From positions 1 to 64,000 of the forward strand of contig NZ_JABSPU010000008.1 of the NCBI RefSeq assembly GCF_013214815.1: a stretch of DNA of 64,000 nt, written 5' to 3'. Both the position numbers and the translations under genes were made by a program. The DNA is from Gilvibacter sp. (lineage in GTDB: Bacteria > Bacteroidota > Bacteroidia > Flavobacteriales > Flavobacteriaceae). The notes under the pieces are model-generated. The model was not told where the DNA came from. It did not search any database and saw nothing but the letters and a program-made list of their open reading frames with translations. Positions 34,164-42,736 of this stretch are shown here, piece by piece (the first letter of the stretch is position 1; the number at the start of each line of letters is the position of its first letter).

Positions 34164-34658
34164 ATGGAAATTAAGGATATTCAGAATCTGATCAAGTTTG
34201 TAGCCAAGTCTGGCGCAAACGAGGTAAAATTGGAGACGGACGAGTTTAAGATCACCATCCGCACTGGGATGGAGAGCAAAGGTCCTGAGGCCACTTACAT
34301 TCAGCAGATCCCTGCTGCCGCTCCTGTTGCCGCTGCACCTGTTGCCGCTGCACCAGCTCCGGCTGCTGAAGCCGCTGCGCCTGCTGCAGAAGCTGCACCT
34401 GCGAGTGACGATTCAAAATACGTTACGATCAAATCTCCTATTATTGGAACCTTCTACCGCCGTCCGGCACCAGACAAACCTATGTTTGTTGAGGTGGGAG
34501 ACAGTATAGGAAACGGCGATGTGCTTTGTGTTATCGAAGCCATGAAGTTGTTTAACGAGATCGAATCAGAAGTGTCTGGTAAAATTGTGAAGATCCTAGT
34601 TGAGGATTCTTCTCCAGTTGAGTTTGATCAGCCACTATTCTTAATCGACCCATCATAG
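34164..34658 (+). CDS. accB: Biotin carboxyl carrier protein of acetyl-CoA carboxylase
   Basis: 164 residues. An N-terminal part 'IKDIQNLIKFVAKSGANEVK' is followed by a long Ala/Pro-rich flexible hinge (about 50-85). The biotinyl domain then begins 'VTIKSPIIGTFYRRPAPD' and carries the biotin attachment motif 'VIEAMKLFN' with K128. The hinge is built from the repeated GCTGCACCTG-type codons. It supplies carboxybiotin to the transferase for malonyl-CoA synthesis. It is directly followed by accC. Confidence 0.96.
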   Translation: MEIKDIQNLIKFVAKSGANEVKLETDEFKITIRTGMESKGPEATYIQQIPAAAPVAAAPVAAAPAPAAEAAAPAAEAAPASDDSKYVTIKSPIIGTFYRRPAPDKPMFVEVGDSIGNGDVLCVIEAMKLFNEIESEVSGKIVKILVEDSSPVEFDQPLFLIDPS

Positions 34659-34717
34659 TCAAATCGGATTACATAGTGTGTTAGTCCCTCTGGACTGATG
34701 CAAAAAATCACAGTGTT

Positions 34718-36070
34718 ATGTTTAAAAAAATACTGATTGCCAATCGGGGAGAGATCGCCTTGCGCGTTATCCGAACCTGTAAAGAAATGGGTATTAAGAC
34801 GGTAGCTGTATATTCTACTGCCGATACCGATAGCCTCCACGTGCGTTTTGCGGACGAGGCTGTATGTATTGGACCGCCAGCGAGTTCAGAATCCTATCTA
34901 AAAATATCGAACATCATCGCTGCAGCAGAGATCACGAATGCTGACGCGATTCACCCGGGATACGGGTTTTTATCTGAGAACGCGAAGTTCTCTAAGATCT
35001 GTGAAGAGCACGAGATCAAATTCATCGGTGCCTCCGCAGAAATGATTGACCGTATGGGAGACAAAGCTTCTGCAAAAGCTACCATGAAAGCTGCAGGAGT
35101 ACCTTGTGTTCCTGGTTCAGATGGTGTAATTCCAGACTTCGATACTTGCAAAAAGCTTGCAGTTGAGACAGGATACCCTGTTATGCTTAAAGCCAGTGCC
35201 GGTGGAGGAGGAAAAGGAATGCGCGCCGTATGGAAAGAAGAAGACCTTCAAGCTGCTTGGGAGTCTGCTCGTCAAGAGAGTAAGGCCGCCTTTGGAAACG
35301 ACGATATGTACATGGAAAAACTCATTGAAGAGCCACGCCATATCGAAATCCAAGTAGTTGGAGATTCTACAGGAAAAGCCTGTCACCTCAGTGAGCGTGA
35401 CTGTTCCGTACAGCGTCGTCACCAAAAATTAACGGAAGAAACTCCTTCTCCATTCATGACTGATGAGTTGCGTGATGCCATGGGTAAAGCCGCGGTAAAA
35501 GCAGCAGAATACATCAACTACGAGGGAGCAGGAACGGTAGAATTCTTAGTAGACAAGCACCGTAACTTCTACTTCATGGAAATGAACACGCGTATTCAGG
35601 TAGAACACCCGATTACCGAAGAGGTTGTTGATCACGATTTGATCCGCGAGCAGATCAAAGTTGCTGCGGGTGTGAAGATCTCTGGAAAGAACTACTATCC
35701 GCAACTGCACTCCATTGAGTGTCGTATCAATGCTGAGGATCCTTACAACGACTTTAGACCATCGCCAGGACGCATCACTGTATTGCATGCTCCAGGAGGA
35801 CACGGAGTTCGTTTAGATACTCACGTATACGCTGGATACATGATTCCACCAAACTATGATTCCATGATCGCTAAATTGATCGTTACTGCGCAAACGCGTG
35901 AGGAGGCGATCGCTAAAATGAAGCGTGCTTTGGATGAGTTTGTTATTGAGGGAATTAAAACGACCATTCCGTTCCACCGTCAACTCATGGAAGAAGACGC
36001 CTACGTAGAAGGAAACTATACTACGGCATTCATGAACGACTTTGAAATGCGCGAACCAGAAGAAGAGTAA
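34718..36070 (+). CDS. accC: Biotin carboxylase subunit of acetyl-CoA carboxylase
   Basis: 450-residue ATP-grasp enzyme carboxylating biotin on AccB. N-terminal '[20 protein letters not shown]', '[14 protein letters not shown]', the ATP-binding glycine loop '[16 protein letters not shown]', 'ECRINAEDP' and the catalytic '[15 protein letters not shown]' are all present. The accA/accD genes are not in this window. A terminator follows at 36094, closing the DUF177-rpmF-fabH-accB-accC run. Confidence 0.97.
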   Translation: MFKKILIANRGEIALRVIRTCKEMGIKTVAVYSTADTDSLHVRFADEAVCIGPPASSESYLKISNIIAAAEITNADAIHPGYGFLSENAKFSKICEEHEIKFIGASAEMIDRMGDKASAKATMKAAGVPCVPGSDGVIPDFDTCKKLAVETGYPVMLKASAGGGGKGMRAVWKEEDLQAAWESARQESKAAFGNDDMYMEKLIEEPRHIEIQVVGDSTGKACHLSERDCSVQRRHQKLTEETPSPFMTDELRDAMGKAAVKAAEYINYEGAGTVEFLVDKHRNFYFMEMNTRIQVEHPITEEVVDHDLIREQIKVAAGVKISGKNYYPQLHSIECRINAEDPYNDFRPSPGRITVLHAPGGHGVRLDTHVYAGYMIPPNYDSMIAKLIVTAQTREEAIAKMKRALDEFVIEGIKTTIPFHRQLMEEDAYVEGNYTTAFMNDFEMREPEEE

Positions 36071-36093
36071 ATCCTTCTTTTAGAGATATTGAG

Positions 36094-36127
36094 AAATCCG
36101 GAGTCTTTTGGCTTCGGATTTTTTTAT
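36094..36127 (+). terminator. Intrinsic terminator after accC
   Basis: AAATCCG (36094-36100) pairs with CGGATTT (36115-36121), with additional AG/CT pairing inside, followed by a T run. It ends the fatty-acid operon 10 bp before a new short gene. Confidence 0.8.
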
Positions 36128-36136
36128 TTTTAGTCC

Positions 36137-36289
36137 ATGCGAGAGGGCTATTTTAAACATATTGCTTTTATAGTGACCTCAGTTATTGTGGTAATGATCG
36201 GCCTCAAAACTTTGGGTGTTTATTTTGCGCTCTCCATTCCGCTGTTTATGCTCATATTTATCATCATTGCTAAAAAGGCTAAGAAATGA
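36137..36289 (+). CDS. 50-residue two-helix membrane peptide
   Basis: A short frame starting at ATG 36137 and ending at TGA 36287-36289. After MREGYFK it has two hydrophobic segments (IAFIVTSVIVVMIGL and YFALSIPLFMLIFIIIA) separated by a K-T-L-G turn, and a basic end KKAKK. The stop overlaps the ATG of the following oxidoreductase gene (ATGA), strong evidence that it is translated and coupled. It begins just after the accC terminator, so it heads the next operon. I do not recognise the family, and small-gene callers would miss it. Confidence 0.65.
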   Translation: MREGYFKHIAFIVTSVIVVMIGLKTLGVYFALSIPLFMLIFIIIAKKAKK

Positions 36290-37404
36290 CACTTTCCTAT
36301 TGGGAACATAAAACCTGGTTTAAGGATATTGATTTTGCCATAATTGGTAGTGGTATTGTAGGCCTTTCTGCAGCTTTAGCTTTGCGCCAGCGATACAGTG
36401 AGGCCAAGATCACCGTTTTGGAGCGCGGCATGCTGCCTTCTGGAGCCAGCACCAAGAATGCAGGCTTTGCCTGTTTTGGGAGCGTTTCAGAGCTCTTAGA
36501 CGATCTTTCTTCGCACAGCGAGCAAGAAGTGTTAGAGTTGGTTAAAATGCGCGTCAACGGGCTGGAAAGCTTAAAATCGCTATTAGGCAACACCGCCTTG
36601 GCTTATGATCCTTGTGGCGGTTATGAGCTCTTTACCCAAGAAGATGCAGAGCTCTATGAAAAAAGTTTAGCAGCTTTATCAAGTATGAACGACTTACTTG
36701 ATCCAATTTTTAAGGCGCCTGTTTTTAGTGCGGTAGACAATAGCTTCGGATTCAATCAGCTGCAACCAAAGCTCATTTTCAATCAGTTTGAAGGAAAGAT
36801 AGATACCGGAGCCATGATGCAAGCTTTGATCCAAAAGGCAGAGGCTCATAATATTCAGATCATCAATGGTGCTGCAGTCAGCGCTATATCTGACGATGTT
36901 TCTGGTGTGAAACTTCAACTCAATAATTCTACTGAGATCACTGTTGGTCGCTGTTTGATAGCCACCAATGGTTTGGCAGGAAGTCTTTTACAAGAAGATC
37001 TCAAACCAGCTCGGGCTCAAGTATTGATCACAGAACCTATTCCAGAGCTGCATTTTAACGGCACCTTTCATTTAGATCGCGGTTATTATTACTTCCGCAA
37101 TATTGACAACAGAATTCTCTTTGGTGGCGGACGCAATTTGGATGTGGAAGGAGAGACCACTACAGCTATGGAAACTACCGAGCGCATACAAAATGCTTTA
37201 GATTTACTATTACGCCATACGATTTTACCCGGGAAAGACGTTAAAATTGAACAGCGCTGGAGCGGTATAATGGGAGTGGGCAGCAAAAAAGCGCCCATTG
37301 TCAAGCAGCTTTCCAATCGTGTTTTCTGCGGAATCCGTTTAGGAGGAATGGGAGTTGCTATTGGTGCGGATACCGGCCAAGCGTTGGCCAATCTTATCGA
37401 TTAA
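36286..37404 (+). CDS. FAD-dependent oxidoreductase, D-amino-acid-oxidase (DAO) fold
   Basis: 372 residues. The N-terminal dinucleotide motif is 'FAIIGSGIVGLSAALALRQR' with an acid ending the second strand (VLERG). 'SGASTKNAGFACFGSVSELL' is the segment that contacts the flavin in DAO-family enzymes. Near the end 'RWSGIMGVGSKKAPIVKQL' and 'RLGGMGVAIGADTGQALA' form the C-terminal FAD contact. No signal peptide is seen. Family members oxidise amines or amino acids such as glycine or sarcosine. The substrate is unknown. It is coupled on both sides (ATGA upstream, TAATG downstream). Confidence 0.88.
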   Translation: MTLSYWEHKTWFKDIDFAIIGSGIVGLSAALALRQRYSEAKITVLERGMLPSGASTKNAGFACFGSVSELLDDLSSHSEQEVLELVKMRVNGLESLKSLLGNTALAYDPCGGYELFTQEDAELYEKSLAALSSMNDLLDPIFKAPVFSAVDNSFGFNQLQPKLIFNQFEGKIDTGAMMQALIQKAEAHNIQIINGAAVSAISDDVSGVKLQLNNSTEITVGRCLIATNGLAGSLLQEDLKPARAQVLITEPIPELHFNGTFHLDRGYYYFRNIDNRILFGGGRNLDVEGETTTAMETTERIQNALDLLLRHTILPGKDVKIEQRWSGIMGVGSKKAPIVKQLSNRVFCGIRLGGMGVAIGADTGQALANLID

Positions 37405-38105
37405 TGCGCAAACTCATTCGTTTTTTATTCAAGAGCTTCTTTTGGTTTTTGGTCTTGTCCAACCTCTGGGTTTTGGCGTATCGCTATTTGCCTGTCCCCG
37501 CGACTCCTTTAATGGCCATTCGATATTTTCAACAGGAGGAGCCTGCTCCAGTCCAACATGAGTGGATCGCTTTGGATCAGATCAGTCCTGAGCTACAAAA
37601 GGCGGTGATCTGTGCGGAGGATCAGCAGTTTTTAAACCACAATGGATTTGATGTTGCAGCCATTAAAAAAGCCCAAGCCAGCAACAAAGAAGGCAAGGCC
37701 TTACGAGGCGCGAGCACCATCAGTCAACAAACAGCAAAGAATGTCTTTTTATGGCCTCAGCGTTCCTGGGTTCGGAAAGGGTTTGAAGTCTATTTTACCT
37801 TTTTAATTGAGACCTATTGGAGCAAAGAGCGCATTTTGGAAGTCTATTTGAACAGTATTGAATTCGGCCCGAATGTATACGGTGCCCATGCTGCAGCTCA
37901 GCATTGGTTTGATAAAGAGGCAGCGGATCTGTCCAAGGACCAAGCCACGGCCCTAGCGGCAATTTTGCCCAATCCAAGAAGCTATCGCCCTGTGAATCCA
38001 TCGGGGTATATTGCAAAGAGAAAGCGTTGGATCAGCAAACAGATGATTAACTTTGGACCTTTGGAATTTGAATCAGAAACAACCAAAGACATTGGCGCCA
38101 AATAA
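37404..38105 (+). CDS. mtgA: Monofunctional peptidoglycan glycosyltransferase
   Basis: 233-residue GT51 enzyme that polymerises lipid II without a transpeptidase domain. An N-terminal membrane helix (about 8-27) is followed by the GT51 motifs: 'AVICAEDQQFLNHNGFD' with catalytic Glu72, 'LRGASTISQQTAKNVFL', 'RKGFEVYFTFLIETYWSKE', 'RILEVYLNSIEFGPNVYG', and 'LAAILPNPRSYRP'. The length fits MtgA. The ATG overlaps the oxidoreductase stop (TAATG), and the last bases overlap the Gre-like gene. Confidence 0.94.
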   Translation: MRKLIRFLFKSFFWFLVLSNLWVLAYRYLPVPATPLMAIRYFQQEEPAPVQHEWIALDQISPELQKAVICAEDQQFLNHNGFDVAAIKKAQASNKEGKALRGASTISQQTAKNVFLWPQRSWVRKGFEVYFTFLIETYWSKERILEVYLNSIEFGPNVYGAHAAAQHWFDKEAADLSKDQATALAAILPNPRSYRPVNPSGYIAKRKRWISKQMINFGPLEFESETTKDIGAK

Positions 38106-38544
38106 AGAAGATTTATTACAGCTTTGTTATGCTTCATTAGACAAGCGTTTGCAAGGCCTGAAGCGGGCACAAGCAGCCGTGGACGAATCCATGTCTGGAG
38201 CCGTAAAGAGCAGTGCTGGAGACAAACACAACACGGAGCGCGCCCATTTACAATTGCAAAGTGAGAAGCTGGGGCAGCAGTTCAAAGTCTTGGACCAACA
38301 GCGCTTGGTGCTTTCAAAAATTATAACGGATTCCGTGACGGGAAGAGTTCATTTAGGCAGTTTGGTTCAAACCGATCAGCAGTGGTATTTCTTGTCGATT
38401 CCTGCAGGAGAATTGATCCTTAATGATAGCTCCTTTTGGGCAATAGCCCCGCAGAGTCCTATTGGGCAACTGTTGTTGGGAAAAGCGGCCGGTGATTCGT
38501 TTTCTTGGAACGGCAAGAGCCAAGAGATCAAAGCAATTTATTAA
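38092..38544 (+). CDS. GreA/GreB C-terminal-domain-like protein
   Basis: About 150 residues. The N-terminal half is a helical, probably coiled-coil region with 'GAVKSSAGDKHNTERAHLQL'. The C-terminal half reads 'VHLGSLVQTDQQWYFLSI', 'FWAIAPQSPIGQLLLGKAAG' and 'GKSQEIKAIY', which is the FKBP-like fold of Gre factors (compare the Gre motif S-P-x-x-x-A-L-x-G). I recall flavobacterial homologues carrying the wrong name 3-oxoacyl-ACP synthase. The acidic fingertip of the Gre coiled coil is not evident, so it may bind RNA polymerase without cleaving RNA. No ATG is available. A TTG at 38092 is the best start, and TTG 38053 is possible. Confidence 0.7.
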   Translation: MAPNKEDLLQLCYASLDKRLQGLKRAQAAVDESMSGAVKSSAGDKHNTERAHLQLQSEKLGQQFKVLDQQRLVLSKIITDSVTGRVHLGSLVQTDQQWYFLSIPAGELILNDSSFWAIAPQSPIGQLLLGKAAGDSFSWNGKSQEIKAIY

Positions 38545-38999
38545 TCGTCATCACGCGTAGCGTCATAGACTTCAATGTTCAAGGATGCAGCAATGCCATC
38601 GGCCTTATCCATGGCGTCCTCTTTAGTATCCCCTTCGTAGACTGTAATGTGTTTGTTTCTTTGGTAGAATAGGTTGATGCGGTACACGGTCTTGCCCATA
38701 GCAGCCTCGGCTACCCAAACACGAGCGCGGTAGTTTTTTACCGTCTTAAAGACAGAAACATATTCAATCTCTGGCAAAGGTTTCCAACTGCCAATAGTTA
38801 CTCCCCAAACCGAATACAGATGGCGGTATTTCTTTTCAAAGACATTTACCTCCGCTCCTTCTCTCATGGATAAACGCGCTGCAACTCCCATTAAGATCAA
38901 GCCAAACATAGTGCCTTGAGTGAGTAAATAGGCTCCTAAGAGAACCACAGCAATAGAAAAGACCACTTTAACTGGTGGAATAGGGTTTAAAAAACGCAT
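38541..38999 (-). CDS. Two-helix membrane protein of unknown function
   Basis: 152 residues. Two hydrophobic segments near the N-terminus ('VVFSIAVVLLGAYLL' and 'TMFGLILMGVAARLS') are followed by a soluble beta-rich domain with 'YRHLYSVWGVTIGSWKPLP' and an acidic C-terminal helix ending DATRDDD. I do not recognise the family. It is translationally coupled (TAATG) to the ABC ATPase gene upstream, so both products are probably made together. It has the topology of an anchored accessory protein rather than a full permease. It converges with the Gre-like gene by a four-base stop overlap. Confidence 0.6.
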   Translation of the reverse strand: MRFLNPIPPVKVVFSIAVVLLGAYLLTQGTMFGLILMGVAARLSMREGAEVNVFEKKYRHLYSVWGVTIGSWKPLPEIEYVSVFKTVKNYRARVWVAEAAMGKTVYRINLFYQRNKHITVYEGDTKEDAMDKADGIAASLNIEVYDATRDDD

Positions 39000-39919
39000 T
39001 AATCTTGAATTTTTAGCTGGACTTGAGTGCCCCCTTCTAGAGCGTCTGAAGCGTTGAAGAAATACTCTTGAGTCCCGTTTTTAGCATGAATAAGATAGTG
39101 ACTTCCTTTGAAATAACTGGCGTGAACTGTGGCAGAGAAATCGGCGGGTTCTGCGACAGCTTTTAATTGATGCGGGAATAAATAACGCCCGTCTTTTAAT
39201 GCGTTGATCTCACCAAAGAATCCGGCTTGGTATGCGCTGGATACATTCTTATACAACTCCTGGGGAGGTCCGTAAAAAGAAACACTTCCTGCTTCTAAAA
39301 TCAAGACCTTATCTGCAAAGCTCAAGGCCTCATTGGCGTCGTGTGTGGCGGTAATACAGGTGATTCCTTCTTGCTTTAAATAATTGTACAACAACCTTCT
39401 TAAGCGCGAACGTCTAAACTCATCAATATGCGCAAAGGGTTCATCCAAAAGCAGGATTTCAGGAACCAATGCCAAAGCCTTGGCGATTGCCACGCGTTGC
39501 TTTTGACCGCCACTGAGTGATTTGACTTTTTGTTTGGCAAAAGGCACCAGATCCAAAAGTTTGAGTAGCTGCTCGGTTCGTGCGGCTTCTTGCTCCGGAT
39601 TGCGTCTGGAAAAATGCTCTTGAATATTCTCACTAACGGAGGTGTAGGGCATCACATTGGCCTCTTGAGCGACCAGCTTCATGAATGGAGCACCGGGAAC
39701 CAATTGATCTTTGGGTCCAAGAACGGGATCGCCCTTCCATTGAATGTGGCCAGATTCTAGATCCATTAAACCATAGATCAGATGAAGCAGGGTGGATTTA
39801 CCGCTGCCACTTTCTCCTAAAATGGCCAAATGTTCCCCGGCTTCTAAATGGAATTTAAGAGGTCCCAACAGATGTTCCTGTTGGTCATAGCTGAATTGTT
39901 CAATGGAGACTTCGAGCAT
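38999..39919 (-). CDS. ABC transporter ATP-binding protein with TOBE-like tail
   Basis: 306 residues. Walker A 'GESGSGKST' (about 35-43), Q-loop 'KLVAQEANVM', signature 'SLSGGQKQRVAIAKAL', Walker B 'PEILLLDEPFAH' and the switch 'ITATHDANEAL' make a complete importer-type ATPase. From about residue 250 a beta-rich extension ('ATVHASYFKGSHYLIHAKNG') resembles the TOBE domain of sulfate, phosphonate, iron or polyamine importers. No permease or binding protein is encoded next to it. The only coupled partner is a two-helix protein downstream, so the substrate and the membrane channel are unknown. Confidence 0.87.
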   Translation of the reverse strand: MLEVSIEQFSYDQQEHLLGPLKFHLEAGEHLAILGESGSGKSTLLHLIYGLMDLESGHIQWKGDPVLGPKDQLVPGAPFMKLVAQEANVMPYTSVSENIQEHFSRRNPEQEAARTEQLLKLLDLVPFAKQKVKSLSGGQKQRVAIAKALALVPEILLLDEPFAHIDEFRRSRLRRLLYNYLKQEGITCITATHDANEALSFADKVLILEAGSVSFYGPPQELYKNVSSAYQAGFFGEINALKDGRYLFPHQLKAVAEPADFSATVHASYFKGSHYLIHAKNGTQEYFFNASDALEGGTQVQLKIQD

Positions 39920-39921
39920 AG

Positions 39922-39949
39922 AAAAAAGCCCTTGCTTTTTGGCAAGGGC
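39922..39949 (-). terminator. Intrinsic terminator of the prolyl oligopeptidase gene
   Basis: GCCCTTGC (39928-39935) pairs with GCAAGGGC (39942-39949), with a T6 run on the minus strand. It lies between the S9 peptidase stop and the ABC gene start. Confidence 0.85.
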
Positions 39950-39958
39950 GTTTATTTT

Positions 39959-42121
39959 TTATCCTTTCACTTTTGAACTGACATCTTGTGGCAATACGCG
40001 GTAACCCATGTTGTAGAGGGTAAATCCAAAGAGGTCTGCATAGAGTTCAATGGTTTTACTCACCGGAGTTCCAGCGCCGTGACCTGCATCTTTTTCAATG
40101 CGGATCAGCGTTGGGTTGGCTCCGCCATTCTTGGCTTGTAATTCTGCAGCAAATTTAAAACTGTGTGCAGGCACAACTCGGTCGTCATGATCTGCCGTGG
40201 TGACCAAAGTGGCTGGGTAGTTCACTCCTTGTTCCACATTGTGTACTGGGCTGTATCCTAAAAGATAGTCGAACATCTCTTTGGAATCTTCTGAGGTTCC
40301 ATAATCATAGGCCCATCCAGCTCCAGCAGTAAAAGTGTGATAACGCAACATATCCAAAACTCCAACTGCAGGTAAGGCTACCTTCATCAAGTCTGGGCGC
40401 TGGGTCATTACGGCTCCAACTAAAAGTCCTCCGTTAGATCCACCGCGGATCGCAAGGTATTCTGAAGAGGTGTATTTGTTTTCAATCAAATATTCACCTG
40501 CGGCAATAAAGTCATCAAACACATTCTGCTTTTGCATTTGCGTACCAGCGTCGTGCCAAGCTTTTCCGTATTCACCACCACCGCGAAGGTTAGGCACAGC
40601 ATAAACTCCGCCTTGTTCCATCCAAACGGCGTTAGCAATGCTAAATCCTGGGTTCAATGAGATATTGAATCCGCCGTAACCATAAAGAATAGTTGGGTTT
40701 TTACCATTGAGCTCCAAACCTTTCTTATGAGTTATGATCATAGGAACCTTTGTCCCGTCCTTAGAGGTATAGAAAACTTGAGTGCTCTCGTAATTGTCTG
40801 GGTTGAAATCAATGGCTGATTTGCGATAAAGCGCAACCTCGCCACTGTCTGCCTGGTAGGTATAAATGCTGCCTGGCGTGTAGTAATTGGTAAAGCTGAA
40901 GTAGATCTCATTCTCTTCTTTTTTGGAGAAGAATCCACCGGCAGAACCGATTCCTGGTAATTCAACCTCACGTACCAAAGAACCGTCATAGTTGTACTGC
41001 ATCACTTTTGAGATGGCATCAACAGAGTATTCCGCAAAGATGTATCCGGCTCCCGTAGAAGGGCTCAATACGTTCTCTGTTTCTGGGATCACATCTACCC
41101 AATTGGCAGGACTAGGATCTGTCGCTGAGGTTTTAACGATACGCTGATTAGGAGCGTTTAGATTAGTCACTAAATAAAGAGTGTCTCCATCGTTATCCAA
41201 CATATAAGTATCGCTATCTACATTGTCAATTACGGTGATCAATGGGCGATCTGGATTCTCTAGGTCTTTTAAGAACATTTTGTTCCCGGAGGTTGATACT
41301 GAGGCAGAAATGGCCAACCACTTATTGTCTTCAGAAACGCCTCCACCAACATAGCGGTGCTTTTCAGCTTCTGTACCACCAAAGACCACAGGGTCGTCTG
41401 CTTGATCGGTTCCGAGTTTGTGATAATACAGTTTATGCTGATCGGTCTTTGCAGAAAGCTCGCTACCTTCTGGTTTATCGTAACTCGAGTAATAAAAACC
41501 TTCATTCTTATACCAAGAAATACCACTGAATTTCACATCGCGTAGGGTATCTTCAATGATTGCTTTAGAAGCAACATCCATGATCAGGATCTTACGCCAG
41601 TCACTTCCTCCTTCAGAAATACTGTAAGCAGCCAGGCCTCCATCCTCAGAAAAACTAAGGCCAGAAAGGGAGATGGTGCCGTCTTCTTTAAAGGTATTTG
41701 GATCTAAGAAAACCTCTGCAGTACTCGGGTCATCACCAGTTTTATAGCGATAGACTACATACTGGTTTTGCAAACCATCGTTCTTTCTGAAGTAAGTATA
41801 GTCGCCTTCTTTGAATGGCGCTGTTACCTTTTCGTAATTCCAGATAGATTCCAAACGCGATTTGAGTTCTTCACGAAACGGAATGGTATCCAAAAATCCA
41901 TTGGTCACCTCATTTTGGGCATCCACCCAGGCTTCAGTTTCTTCACTTCTGTCGTCTTCTAGCCAACGGTAGGGATCGGCTACATTAACACCGAAGTAGG
42001 TGTCTACGGTGTCTACTTTTTTGGTCTGATGATATTCCACAGTGGGTACGGGTTCTGGGGTATTTTCTTGGCAACTTATTGCCACTACAGCCAATAAGGC
42101 TGCTCCAAATAATCTCTTCAT
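39959..42121 (-). CDS. Prolyl oligopeptidase family serine peptidase (S9), lipoprotein
   Basis: 720 residues. A lipobox signal ([12 protein letters not shown]) predicts an envelope lipoprotein, whereas classic prolyl oligopeptidase is cytosolic. A seven-bladed propeller (about 75-420, starting '[17 protein letters not shown]') covers the alpha/beta-hydrolase domain. The catalytic triad is Ser in '[10 protein letters not shown]', Asp in '[10 protein letters not shown]' and His in 'EKDAGHGAG'. The enzyme cleaves short peptides after proline. It is a single-gene unit with its own terminator. Confidence 0.94.
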   Translation of the reverse strand: MKRLFGAALLAVVAISCQENTPEPVPTVEYHQTKKVDTVDTYFGVNVADPYRWLEDDRSEETEAWVDAQNEVTNGFLDTIPFREELKSRLESIWNYEKVTAPFKEGDYTYFRKNDGLQNQYVVYRYKTGDDPSTAEVFLDPNTFKEDGTISLSGLSFSEDGGLAAYSISEGGSDWRKILIMDVASKAIIEDTLRDVKFSGISWYKNEGFYYSSYDKPEGSELSAKTDQHKLYYHKLGTDQADDPVVFGGTEAEKHRYVGGGVSEDNKWLAISASVSTSGNKMFLKDLENPDRPLITVIDNVDSDTYMLDNDGDTLYLVTNLNAPNQRIVKTSATDPSPANWVDVIPETENVLSPSTGAGYIFAEYSVDAISKVMQYNYDGSLVREVELPGIGSAGGFFSKKEENEIYFSFTNYYTPGSIYTYQADSGEVALYRKSAIDFNPDNYESTQVFYTSKDGTKVPMIITHKKGLELNGKNPTILYGYGGFNISLNPGFSIANAVWMEQGGVYAVPNLRGGGEYGKAWHDAGTQMQKQNVFDDFIAAGEYLIENKYTSSEYLAIRGGSNGGLLVGAVMTQRPDLMKVALPAVGVLDMLRYHTFTAGAGWAYDYGTSEDSKEMFDYLLGYSPVHNVEQGVNYPATLVTTADHDDRVVPAHSFKFAAELQAKNGGANPTLIRIEKDAGHGAGTPVSKTIELYADLFGFTLYNMGYRVLPQDVSSKVKG

Positions 42122-42250
42122 CTAAATTTAGTTTTACGGGCCCAATATGCAGCCTAATCTCAGCTGAATTTTAAGGCAGCTAAAGGTAAGAAAAAGTAGC
42201 GTTGCTGCATTGCTGCAAAAATCAGTTTAACAGCAACTTAAGAGCTTATG

Positions 42251-42625
42251 CTAATTGAACAGTGGGGTATAAGCTTTCCAGTATTTATAAATCAGGACCA
42301 CATTGAGTCCAGCAACAACCAAGGCGATGCCTATGTCTGGCAAGTCCAAAAAGATGTGAAACAAGACAATGTTTAAGGATATTGGCGCTAGCAAGATCAG
42401 CGCAAAAGGAACCCATTTATTCAATAAAAGCATCAAGCCGACGAGAATCTCTAAGGCCCCAACAATGTACAGTACGTAGCCAGTGGCATCGAGTGAAGTC
42501 ATAAATTCTGAGGCGCGAGGTGGGAATTCTGGTGGGGTTAGAAACTCAAAGAATTTGTTGGCTCCAAAGACCAAAAGGGCAAGGCCTAAAAGCCACTTTA
42601 AAATTTTAGAAAAGGTGGAATTCAT
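42251..42625 (-). CDS. DoxX-like membrane protein, paralogue 1
   Basis: 124 residues with four helices of the DoxX/DoxD fold: 'ILKWLLGLALLVFGANKFFEF' (the conserved N-K-F-F after helix I), 'GYVLYIVGALEILVGLMLLL', 'PFALILLAPISLNIVLFHIFLD' (shortened in the family) and 'IALVVAGLNVVLIYKYW'. It is clearly related to the protein encoded at 45907-46305 (same N-K-F-F, VG-x-x-L-L, P-I-S-[IL]-N-I-V-L-F-H and final YKP/YTP-[ML]-F). DoxX proteins are linked to quinone or thiol oxidation at the membrane. The precise role is unknown. Confidence 0.82.
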   Translation of the reverse strand: MNSTFSKILKWLLGLALLVFGANKFFEFLTPPEFPPRASEFMTSLDATGYVLYIVGALEILVGLMLLLNKWVPFALILLAPISLNIVLFHIFLDLPDIGIALVVAGLNVVLIYKYWKAYTPLFN

Positions 42626-42680
42626 AGGGCGGTGGTTAGTTAGTGAGCTGCGCTTGAGCGCATTACTAAAGATAGTAAAA

Positions 42681-42712
42681 ATAAAAAACCCTGTGATCTG
42701 GTGACCACAGGG
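42681..42712 (-). terminator. Intrinsic terminator of the FG-GAP gene
   Basis: CCCTGTG (42689-42695) pairs with CACAGGG (42706-42712). On the minus strand six T residues follow. It stands 24 bp after the stop of the 42737-44368 gene. Confidence 0.85.
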
Positions 42713-42736
42713 CTCGTTTAGAGAAGTGAGATTCTC

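Noticed and set aside
34327-34420. Tandem repeat inside accB
   Set aside because: The GCTGCACCTG-like repetition encodes the usual Ala/Pro hinge of the biotin carrier protein and needs no further explanation.
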